From JBQLZO01 sp052168315 (lineage in GTDB: Bacteria > Planctomycetota > Phycisphaerae > Phycisphaerales > UBA1924): DNA of 64,000 bases. A model generated the notes under the pieces. The model did not search any database, was not told the origin of the DNA, and worked only from the letters and a program-made list of their open reading frames with translations. The translations under genes were made by a program, and so were the position numbers. This document shows, piece by piece, positions 8,102 to 15,656 of this stretch (its first letter is position 1; each line of letters starts with the position of its first letter). The stretch spans positions 124,001 to 188,000 of the forward strand of contig JBQLZO010000025.1 of NCBI GenBank assembly GCA_052168315.1. Reading direction: 5' to 3'.

Positions 8102-9244
8102 ATGAGATCCGCGCTCACCCACCTCGCTGTCGCCGCCGCATGTGTCGCGGTGTCCCTGCCCGCTTTCGCACAGGATCGCGAACCCGCGCCGGACACGGAG
8201 CCCGCGCCGGATCACATCCAAGCCAACCGGTTCAACCCTGAGCATGCCGCCGCGCCGATCGCCCAAGCGTCGCCGATCGCGGGCGGCGAAGTGGTTGCAG
8301 CGCTCGACCACCGCATGTGGATCGTCTTCCAGGCGAAGGACGGCACCTACTGGTTCGGCAGCAATGGACAGGGCATCTACCGCTTCGACGGCAAGACGAT
8401 CGTCCGTTTCACGACACAGCACGGGCTGGGCGGTGATCACATCCGGAGTATTCAGGAGGATGGCTCGGGGAACATCTACGCCGTCAGCGATCCCGGAGGA
8501 GTGAGCAGGTTTGATGGCCGCGGGTTCAGCAGGCTGACCGCCCTGAACCCCTCCAGGAACGAGTGGAAGCTGGGGCCGGATGACCTGTGGTTCCCCGGCG
8601 GGCAGGATACGGGAGCGGTGTACCGCTGGGATGGCACCTCACTGCACCGGCTGACATTTCCCGCGACCGCGGCTGGAGATGCGCACCTCGCCCGGATGCC
8701 ACGCTCGGAGCACCCCAACGCCACCTACAGCCCGTACGATGTCTACACCATCTTCAAGGACAGCAAAGGGCGGCTCTGGTTCGGCACCGCCATGCTCGGC
8801 GCGTGCCGCTACGACGGGACATCCTTCGAATGGGTCGGGCACGGCGAGAACGGCAGTTTCGGCGTGCGCTCCATCGCCGAGGACAAGGATGGCTCGTTCT
8901 GGCTCAGCAACTGCGTGAGTCGTTTCGCTGAGAGCCCGGACGCCGCGGCGGAACCGGGTGCCCCACGCTATCGCAAGGAGCCGGGGATCGCAGCCGAGAC
9001 CGACCCCTACTCGGTCTTCATGTCGGCCGTCCGGGACCAGGACGCCGACCTGTGGATGGCGACGCTCGGCGGCGGTGTCTTCCGGTACGACGGGGCCAGG
9101 TGGACCCACTTCCCGGTCACGCATGATGGCAAACCCATATGGGTCTACTCAATCTACAGAGACCGGGAGGATGGGCTGTGGCTCGGGACGCAGGAGCACG
9201 GGGTCTACAAGTTCAACGGCACAGCGTTCGAGCGGCAGTTCTGA
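8102..9244 (+). CDS. Secreted two-component-regulator-type beta-propeller protein, 380 aa
   Basis: Exported protein with a clear signal peptide (about 1-23, cleavage after AFA). The mature part is made of repeated blades of the Reg_prop type found in the sensor domains of hybrid two-component systems: WFGSNGQGIYRFDG, IYAVSDPGGVSRFDG, LWFGTAMLGACRYDG, LWMATLGGGVFRYDG and LWLGTQEHGVYKFNG. Unlike those sensors it ends after the propeller, with no membrane helix or kinase, so it is a free periplasmic or extracellular propeller. Ligand or partner unknown. Two inverted repeats sit just upstream of the start. Confidence 0.85.
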   Translation: MRSALTHLAVAAACVAVSLPAFAQDREPAPDTEPAPDHIQANRFNPEHAAAPIAQASPIAGGEVVAALDHRMWIVFQAKDGTYWFGSNGQGIYRFDGKTIVRFTTQHGLGGDHIRSIQEDGSGNIYAVSDPGGVSRFDGRGFSRLTALNPSRNEWKLGPDDLWFPGGQDTGAVYRWDGTSLHRLTFPATAAGDAHLARMPRSEHPNATYSPYDVYTIFKDSKGRLWFGTAMLGACRYDGTSFEWVGHGENGSFGVRSIAEDKDGSFWLSNCVSRFAESPDAAAEPGAPRYRKEPGIAAETDPYSVFMSAVRDQDADLWMATLGGGVFRYDGARWTHFPVTHDGKPIWVYSIYRDREDGLWLGTQEHGVYKFNGTAFERQF

Positions 9245-9568
9245 GTCAAACCCGATGTTGCTGTGCCATCGGGCGAGGGTCGGGTCGGTTGATCAGCGTG
9301 CGGGCGCCCGCGCCCCAATGGGCGATCTGGCTTCCAAAGAGTTCAACTGGTGTGCTGCCACCGAGGTGGGCCACCCGCCCTCCGCATCCGCGCCTGGTCG
9401 ATCGAAGGTTCCGATCGCACTGGTGTTATCGATACGACGCTACAATTGGCAACCGATCGATCGCCCGGCTCATGAGGCCATTGCCCGCGTGTCCGGGCGT
9501 CAGGTCCGGCCGAGGCGCGAAGGATGAACCGGGGTTGCGTCGCTCCGGCTTGTTGTTCAGAGAGCAAT
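9245..9568. other. Gene-free stretch before the nitroreductase gene
   Basis: No coding or RNA gene recognised. A TACAAT hexamer at 9441-9446 could be a -10 element for the downstream pair, but no convincing -35 is seen. The nitroreductase frame is open from 9524, so the gene may begin 45 nt earlier than annotated. Confidence 0.4.
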
Positions 9569-10567
9569 ATGCCTGCAAGTTCAACCATCACGGTCTGGCG
9601 TGAACTCGTGGAGGTCGCTCGCTGGGCCCCCTCGCCGCACAACACGCAGCCCTGGGCGGTGCGAGAGATCGATGCGGATCGGGCGAAGCTGTTCATGGTC
9701 TCGAGCCGGCGGCTGCCGGACGAGGACACGACGGGATGCTTTCTTATCTGCGCGATGGGGATCTTCATCGAGGCGCTTCGGATCGTTGCTGCCAATCGAG
9801 GGATTGCGTTACGCGCTGTGCTTCGCGGGTCGCTCGATCTCGAGCGGGAGTTGATCCCGTTCGCCGATCTGACGCTCGAGGGCGGCGCGGATGCGGATGA
9901 GTATTCCAACGCCTCGATCCTTGGGCGGCGGACATCGCGGGTGCGTTGCGTGAAGGCACCGCCGGGCGAGGCGGTGGCGCGGGCGGCGGAGATCGCCCGG
10001 CGATACGGTCACGATGCGGGCATTGTGACGGACACAGGTGTGATCAAGGCACTCATGGATACGAACGCCGAAACCGTGATGCACGACCTGAGCGATGCGC
10101 GATACGGCGGAGAGATCCGGCGGTGGTACCGATACACGCGGGGTCAGGCCGAGCACACGCGGGATGGGCTGGAGGCTCGATGCATGAACATCCCCGCGCA
10201 CGAGATGTGGTTGTCGGCGCGATGCCCGTGGCTGATGCGGACACCGGGTGTGCGCAGCGTGATGGAGCGGGTGTACCACCGGCGGGTGGGACATGTTCCC
10301 GCGCTCCTGGTCGTGAGCGGCGAGTTCTTCGAGCACGGGGCGGCCGAGCGGGCCGGTGCGATGCTCCTCCGTCTGTGGCTGGCGATGCACGAGTTGGGCG
10401 TGACGATCCATCCGTTCGGGAACCTCGTGACAAACCCGAAGGCGCACCGGCGATTGACAGAGACTCTTGGTGCTGCGGGCGTGTGGCTGGTTGCGCGGGC
10501 CGGAGTCACCGGCGTGCCGCCTCGAAGCCTCCGACTTGAGACGGGAGCGATCGTTCGTGCCTGTTGA
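9569..10567 (+). CDS. Nitroreductase-fold flavoprotein, 332 aa
   Basis: Member of the FMN-binding nitroreductase superfamily. The N-terminal ARWAPSPHNTQPW motif (about 18-30) is the standard phosphate-binding start of the fold, RRTSR at about 130 and a C-terminal GVTIHPFGN/LGAAG-like segment complete it. At 332 aa it is longer than simple nitroreductases (about 200 aa) and resembles the long group sometimes annotated as Acg/nitroreductase-like. The ATG at 9569 has GAGAG 5 nt upstream; an earlier ATG at 9524 has its GAAGG with no spacing. The gene overlaps the adenylate ligase gene by 11 bp, implying joint function. Substrate unknown. Confidence 0.8.
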   Translation: MPASSTITVWRELVEVARWAPSPHNTQPWAVREIDADRAKLFMVSSRRLPDEDTTGCFLICAMGIFIEALRIVAANRGIALRAVLRGSLDLERELIPFADLTLEGGADADEYSNASILGRRTSRVRCVKAPPGEAVARAAEIARRYGHDAGIVTDTGVIKALMDTNAETVMHDLSDARYGGEIRRWYRYTRGQAEHTRDGLEARCMNIPAHEMWLSARCPWLMRTPGVRSVMERVYHRRVGHVPALLVVSGEFFEHGAAERAGAMLLRLWLAMHELGVTIHPFGNLVTNPKAHRRLTETLGAAGVWLVARAGVTGVPPRSLRLETGAIVRAC

Positions 10568-12062
10568 CTTGAACGACGCGGTGGCGCGATGTGTTGACCT
10601 GGGCCTGCGCGTGTGCCGCGTGCCGCCGCTGAACAGCACGCGCGTCTACGGGCTGCTGGGCATGGCCTCAGGCCAGCGCCTGTTGGAGCGGATCGGACGG
10701 CGGCGGGGAGTGGCCGCGTTCCGGAGGGCCAGGCGTCGCTGCCCGGCCTACGCACGATTCCTGCGTGAGCGGGGCTATACCGACGATGGTTCGCTCGCGA
10801 GGTTCTCGGAGATTCCCGAGACCAACAAGCAGAATTACATCACGGTGTACACAATCGAAGAACGTTGCTTCGGAGGGGCGATACCCCCGCACGGCGTGGT
10901 GATCGACGAGTCGTCGGGGTCGAGCGGGACACCCAACAACTGGGTGCGCAGCAGCGGGGAGCGGGCGGGAGTGCGCCGGCTGCTCAGGCACGGGCTGGCC
11001 ATGCGGTTCCGCGACCGGTCCGTGTTCCTGATCAACTGTTTCGCGCTGGGTCCCTGGGCAACGGGAATGTGCGTCACGATGTCGCTGGCCGATCGATGCA
11101 TCGTGAAGTCGGTGGGACCGGACAAGCTCAAGCTTGAGAACACGCTCCGGATGTTCGGCACGAGGTATGAGTACATCATCGCCGGGTATCCGCCGTTTAT
11201 AAAGGACTTTCTGGACACGACGACGCTCGATCTGTCGGGGTACGCGATGGACCTCCTCGTCGGAGGCGAGGGAATCGCGGAGCCGGTGCGCGACCGTTTC
11301 CTTCGTGTGTTCCGGAGCGTGTATTCGTCGTTTGGCGCGTCGGACCTGGAGATCAACCTGGCCGGCGAGACGCCGCTGAGCATCGCGGTGCGGCGATTGT
11401 GCCTGGGAGACGCCGCGCTGTGCCGGGGATTATTCGACCGCGACGATCCGCCGATGTTGTTCCAGTACAACCCGCTCGATTGCCTGATCGAGACGAACGA
11501 TGAGGGCGAACTGATCTTCACGCTCCTGCGCCCCGGGTACGCGGCTCCCAAGATCCGCTACAACCTGCGTGATGTGGGCGGAACATTCTCGCACCGCGAT
11601 CTGATGCTTGCGCTGCACGGGCGCGGGATCGACAGCTCGGCGTTGCCAAGTGGGCCCGCGTTTCCATTCCTGTTCGTCGGGGGGCGGAGCGACATGACGG
11701 TGGGGTTCTACGGGGCGAAGGTGTACACAAGCGATCTCGACGCCGTGATCGCTGGGGTCGCGTCGCTGCGCGATCGCGTGCACTCGTTTCAGGTGCGCGT
11801 TGAGCACGATCGCGAGCACACCGAGCGGCTGCGTGTTGATCTGGAGAGGGCGGCGTCCGACACGGGAGACTTCGATGAGCCCGGCGCTCGTCGGGCCGTG
11901 TTCGAGGGGCTGGTGCGGGTCAACCAGGATTTCCGCGAGGTCTCGAAGATGTTCGGTGAAGAGGGCGTGGTGGTGCGTGTTCATCCGTTCGGTGGCGGTC
12001 CGTTTGCGGGGCGGGATGTCCGGGTGAAGAACCGATATCTCGCGGAGACGCCGCGCGTGTGA
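10557..12062 (+). CDS. Phenylacetate-CoA ligase-like (CapK/PaaK family) adenylate-forming enzyme, 501 aa
   Basis: ANL-superfamily protein of the CapK / phenylacetate-CoA ligase branch. It shows the P-loop-like ESSGSSGTPNNW, YSSFGASDLEINLA, which corresponds to the adenylate-binding region, and RYNLRDVGG, the Asp-containing A8-like motif of the family. Such enzymes activate a carboxylate as acyl-AMP. The start is taken as GTG at 10557 with GGGAG about 10 nt upstream, overlapping the nitroreductase gene; the frame is open further upstream but that part is antisense-like sequence. With a coupled flavoprotein it suggests activation of an acid followed or preceded by a redox step, possibly on an aromatic or lipid substrate (inference). 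Confidence 0.82.
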   Translation: MPVDLNDAVARCVDLGLRVCRVPPLNSTRVYGLLGMASGQRLLERIGRRRGVAAFRRARRRCPAYARFLRERGYTDDGSLARFSEIPETNKQNYITVYTIEERCFGGAIPPHGVVIDESSGSSGTPNNWVRSSGERAGVRRLLRHGLAMRFRDRSVFLINCFALGPWATGMCVTMSLADRCIVKSVGPDKLKLENTLRMFGTRYEYIIAGYPPFIKDFLDTTTLDLSGYAMDLLVGGEGIAEPVRDRFLRVFRSVYSSFGASDLEINLAGETPLSIAVRRLCLGDAALCRGLFDRDDPPMLFQYNPLDCLIETNDEGELIFTLLRPGYAAPKIRYNLRDVGGTFSHRDLMLALHGRGIDSSALPSGPAFPFLFVGGRSDMTVGFYGAKVYTSDLDAVIAGVASLRDRVHSFQVRVEHDREHTERLRVDLERAASDTGDFDEPGARRAVFEGLVRVNQDFREVSKMFGEEGVVVRVHPFGGGPFAGRDVRVKNRYLAETPRV

Positions 12063-12378
12063 GCGGGGCTGGCGCAAGGCGCCCCGACGACAATTGTGTG
12101 CGCGATCGACTCCCCGCTGGGCTGAGATGCGTGCTGGGAAGGCGGCCTCGATCGTGTCCGATCGGCGCGGTCGGATCGAAGCATGGATCAATCGAGCCAT
12201 TGGGGTTCCTGACCAAGCCGCTCCGCCGGGAGTTTTTGGCCGGGAACGCTCGAACGGTCTGGAAGTCGCTCCGTGTCCGACGGTCGTCGCAGGCCCAGTG
12301 CTGCACGGATCGGGGTCGCAAGTCCGTGCATGAGAGTATGATGCGATCCATACCAAACTCGATCTGGAGGACATCACT
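12063..12378. other. Gene-free stretch upstream of the serine hydrolase
   Basis: No gene recognised. A TATGAT hexamer at 12337-12342 is a plausible -10 element 37 bp before the hydrolase start, without a recognisable -35. A short GC-rich stem (GGCGC-AAG-GCGCC) just after the ligase stop lacks a T-run. Confidence 0.4.
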
Positions 12379-14328
12379 GTGCGCATCTCGAAGGGCCGCA
12401 TTTCCGTCCGACTCCGAGTCTTGGTGGGGGCGCTCGGGGGTGTTGCGCTGCTCGGCATCATGTCGGGGCGGGCGCTGGCCAGTGATGATGTCCCGCGACA
12501 ACGCATCGAGTCTCACGAGCTCGCGCCGTTTCCGTATGGCGATCCGGATGCGGTCGGGCTCACGGAAGAAGCGCTGGCGGGGGTGTCGGATCATGTGGCC
12601 GACTGGGTTGCGCGCGGCCAGATCGTCGGTGCGGAAATCATGATCGTGAAGGACGACACCATCGTCTGGCACGAGGTCATGGGGCTCGGCGACTTGGAGA
12701 CGCGGAGTCCGCTGCGTCCCGCGGGGGTGTACCGGATCCGATCCATGACCAAGCCGGTGCTCGGCACGAGCGTGCTGCGCCTTGTGGACCAGGGGCTGAT
12801 CGGGCTCGATGACGCCGTGTCGGAATACATCCCGGCCTTCGACGCGGAGCGAAGCCGGGATGTCACGATCCGGCGCCTGCTCTCGCACACCGCCGGTTTC
12901 GGGTTCAGTTCGTTCCCGCGCGACCGCCGCGAGTACGACACCCTGCGGGCATCGGTCGACGATCTCGCGACCGTCGTTCCAGAGCATCCCGCCGGTGAGT
13001 TCCGTTACAGCGATGGCGGCAGCGCCACCCTCGGCGCGCTCGTCGAGACGGTCACGGGCGAGCCCGTCGAGACCTATATGCAGCGCGAGATCTTCGACAG
13101 GCTCGGCATGGCGGACACGCACGCGATGTTCGCACCCGATGCGGCATGGGCGGCCCGGGTGGTCAGCACGCATCGATGGGATGCTCCGTCTCGATCGCAC
13201 CAGCGGTACTGGGATCCGAGCCAGCCGCAGGAGATGCCGTACTTCCGCGCCTCCGGCGGTCTCTATTCGACGGTGTTTGACTACGCGGTGTTCCTCGATG
13301 CGTGGCAGCTCGCCCTGCAGGCGGAGTCCGACGAGTTCTTGTCGGTGGGCCTCGCTCGCGCGGCCCTGTCGCCGATCCCCGGCGTGGGGTACGGGATGCA
13401 CTGGGAGGTCGCGCGCGGAGATGATGGTTCGGCGGGGGTGTTCGGGCATGGCGGATCCGATGGAACGATGGCCCTGTGCATCCCGGACGAGGATCTTCTG
13501 CTGCTTTTCTTCACGCAGTCACGCGGGTGCGACTGCCGCGACCAGTTCGCGATGTTGGCCGGACTGACGGATGAGTTTGGTGCGCTCTCGACCCATCTGA
13601 CATGGGGCCGATGGCGGGCTGACGCATCGGGCGTGCGGACCATCGCGCTGGATGAGGCCGAGCGATCGCGACTTCTCGGCATGTACGATGTCGGCGGGCA
13701 GAGCGTCGAGATCCGAGATGAGGGAGGTGCGCTCACGCTGGTCCGCGGGGTGCCGGCATCATCGACCGCGGGTCCTCAACCCTCCGAGGCGCAGGGCGCC
13801 GTGGTGTGCCGCCCGGCCCTCGCGCTGCCATTCGCTTCGGTGCAGCTCGTGCCCATCGGCGAATCCGAGTTCCTGTTCGGCCGTATCGAGGGCGACCGGC
13901 TCGTTGAGGTGTACTGGCCCGACCGCCCCATCACCTTCCATGACATCGATGGTCGCATCGTCGGGTACTCGGTCGAGTACGAGCCCGGCGTCGTCGAGCG
14001 TGCCCGGAAGTACGAGTGGCGCCTGGCAGCGCCGCCGCGGCGACAGGAGCCGCTCCCGGCCGGGTTGCTCGGCGTGATCGATGGGCGGTACGAATCCGGT
14101 CTCTACGGCGTCCTGACCGTCCGGACCCTTCCCGCCGCGATCGAGATCGACCTCGGCAACGAGACCGACGAGCTGTGGTTCCAGGGCGGGAGCTACTTCG
14201 CGAGCGCGCACGGCGAATTGGTCACATTCGACCGCGACCAGCAGAGCGGGCGATGGCGGCTCCATGTGCTGGATCCCAGCGGAAGGGTGTTCACCTATGA
14301 GCGATGGGAGGGATCAACGGAGCCGTAG
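12379..14328 (+). CDS. Secreted serine hydrolase of the class C beta-lactamase fold, 649 aa
   Basis: Beta-lactamase/D-Ala-D-Ala peptidase/esterase-fold enzyme. A signal peptide (about 1-34) is followed by the hydrolase domain (about 60-400): the nucleophile motif SMTK (SxxK) in IRSMTKPVLG, YSDGG at the YxN position (Asp in place of Asn), and HGGSDGT in the KTG-equivalent place. About 240 extra C-terminal residues form beta-rich domains, as in many environmental esterase/EstB-like members. It starts with GTG, preceded by GGAGG at 8 nt. YSD and HGG make true beta-lactamase activity unlikely; an esterase or peptidase role is more probable. Confidence 0.87.
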   Translation: MRISKGRISVRLRVLVGALGGVALLGIMSGRALASDDVPRQRIESHELAPFPYGDPDAVGLTEEALAGVSDHVADWVARGQIVGAEIMIVKDDTIVWHEVMGLGDLETRSPLRPAGVYRIRSMTKPVLGTSVLRLVDQGLIGLDDAVSEYIPAFDAERSRDVTIRRLLSHTAGFGFSSFPRDRREYDTLRASVDDLATVVPEHPAGEFRYSDGGSATLGALVETVTGEPVETYMQREIFDRLGMADTHAMFAPDAAWAARVVSTHRWDAPSRSHQRYWDPSQPQEMPYFRASGGLYSTVFDYAVFLDAWQLALQAESDEFLSVGLARAALSPIPGVGYGMHWEVARGDDGSAGVFGHGGSDGTMALCIPDEDLLLLFFTQSRGCDCRDQFAMLAGLTDEFGALSTHLTWGRWRADASGVRTIALDEAERSRLLGMYDVGGQSVEIRDEGGALTLVRGVPASSTAGPQPSEAQGAVVCRPALALPFASVQLVPIGESEFLFGRIEGDRLVEVYWPDRPITFHDIDGRIVGYSVEYEPGVVERARKYEWRLAAPPRRQEPLPAGLLGVIDGRYESGLYGVLTVRTLPAAIEIDLGNETDELWFQGGSYFASAHGELVTFDRDQQSGRWRLHVLDPSGRVFTYERWEGSTEP

Positions 14329-14435
14329 CACATGGTCGCGTGCGACCGGTCGCGCTGCGGATACCGGAGCCGGGCCGCGCTTGGGATGCGTACCCGGATT
14401 CGATCCCAGCACCCGAGCGGAGGCACGCCCTGTGC

Positions 14436-15368
14436 TCAACGCTTCCAAAGCCCGTGATCGATCCCGCCGAGGACATAGATGGCGAAGGTGCCCTGGCCGG
14501 GGAGGTTGGTCGGCGGCATCGCGACCTGTGCACCGGCCTTCTCTGCGGCCCTGAGCGCGCCTTCGATGTCATCGACCAGCAGATAGGGACGCACGACCGG
14601 CGCTTCCGACTCGCGCAGCGGCGCACGCACCGCGATCCGCCCGCCGCCGCTCAGCGTGGCCGTGCGGGCGCCGCCGAGTGCCGCGACCGGCTCGCCGAAC
14701 TCCACGGCGTGCGCCCGCCCAAGCGCGATGCAGGTGGCCGCGACCTCGGGCGTCACGATCTCGAGGTAATGCACTTCGATCGCGCCGCCTGCCTCCGGCG
14801 CCCGATCCCCCTGCTGCGCTGCAGCGCCGCCGGGCCTGCGCTGATAATCGATGGACAGGATGCGCTTCCATTCGCCGCCGTCAGTCTCCATGGACGATGT
14901 GAAGGTGCGGGTATCCTCGCCGGTGATCCGGATGACCTCTCTGTACCGCACAGTCGCATCCGGATCGATCGGGCTCGGGCCCTGGGTCTCGAGCGTCAGG
15001 GCGTCGCGGGCTTCGTTCAGCGAGCCCGTGTACACCCAGAGGTGGCCGCTCGTCGAATCGATCCAGGTGCCATTGAACCGCTGGTCCTGTTCGTTGTACC
15101 CCACCGCAAGCGTTCCCGTGAACGGCGCGCCCATCATCGTCGTGCTGGTCTCGGCAAGGATCCAGTGATTCCCGAGCGCGCGGACCCTGTCGGTGCCGGA
15201 AGACTCGACCGGCGGTTGATCCGGCTGCATGTGGATCTTGAACTGGATGTCCCACTCGCCGACGAGTTGCTGGAGCCACTCGTGGTTCATGGCGGGCTCT
15301 GCGGCGCCAGACGGGGTGGCGCACACACAGAGTGTGAGGGTCAGGCAGAGCGATGCGAACCATTTCAT
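14436..15368 (-). CDS. Secreted DUF1579 protein fused to a VOC/glyoxalase-like domain, 310 aa
   Basis: A signal peptide (about 1-22) precedes a DUF1579-type domain (about 28-180), recognisable from HEWLQQLVGEWDIQF and the later NGTWIDS strand. The C-terminal half (about 195-310) looks like a vicinal-oxygen-chelate (glyoxalase/bleomycin-resistance) domain, with strands EVHYLEIVT, RPYLLVDDIEGAL and a GIDHGLW end. DUF1579 proteins and VOC proteins are normally separate, so this is a fusion. The ATG at 15368 has AGGA 8 nt upstream. It is convergent with the serine hydrolase and separated from the upstream VWA gene by a terminator. Reaction unknown. Confidence 0.75.
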   Translation of the reverse strand: MKWFASLCLTLTLCVCATPSGAAEPAMNHEWLQQLVGEWDIQFKIHMQPDQPPVESSGTDRVRALGNHWILAETSTTMMGAPFTGTLAVGYNEQDQRFNGTWIDSTSGHLWVYTGSLNEARDALTLETQGPSPIDPDATVRYREVIRITGEDTRTFTSSMETDGGEWKRILSIDYQRRPGGAAAQQGDRAPEAGGAIEVHYLEIVTPEVAATCIALGRAHAVEFGEPVAALGGARTATLSGGGRIAVRAPLRESEAPVVRPYLLVDDIEGALRAAEKAGAQVAMPPTNLPGQGTFAIYVLGGIDHGLWKR

Positions 15369-15560
15369 GTCGTATTCCTCGAAGGCGGGTGACGGAGACG
15401 CCGCGTCGCGTCCGGGCAGCACATCCCGTGCGCAGGCCCACCCCATCGCGTCGCGTGGGACCCTTCTTACCGCGCACGCCCATCGGGAACAACAGCGCAA
15501 GGACTCGGACCCCCGAGCGGGGCGAAAGCGCGGCACCACTCGTGCCATCGCGCCTCACCC

Positions 15561-15596
15561 AAAAAAGCAACAGACCCGCGCCTCCAGACGCGGGTC
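15561..15596 (-). terminator. Rho-independent terminator of the VWA/dockerin gene
   Basis: On the minus strand, stem GACCCGCG/CGCGGGTC (15596-15573, 8-nt loop), then a 6-nt gap and six T residues (15566-15561). It lies 60 bp past the stop of the VWA gene. Confidence 0.8.
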
Positions 15597-15656
15597 CGTG
15601 CCCCACCCATCCCATTGGTGCGGTGCCGGCAGCGATGGCCGCCGGCCCGGACCGGT

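Noticed and set aside
12379..14328. Calling the serine hydrolase a beta-lactamase
   Set aside because: SxxK is present, but YSD and HGG replace YxN and KTG, and the long C-terminal region is typical of esterase/peptidase relatives.
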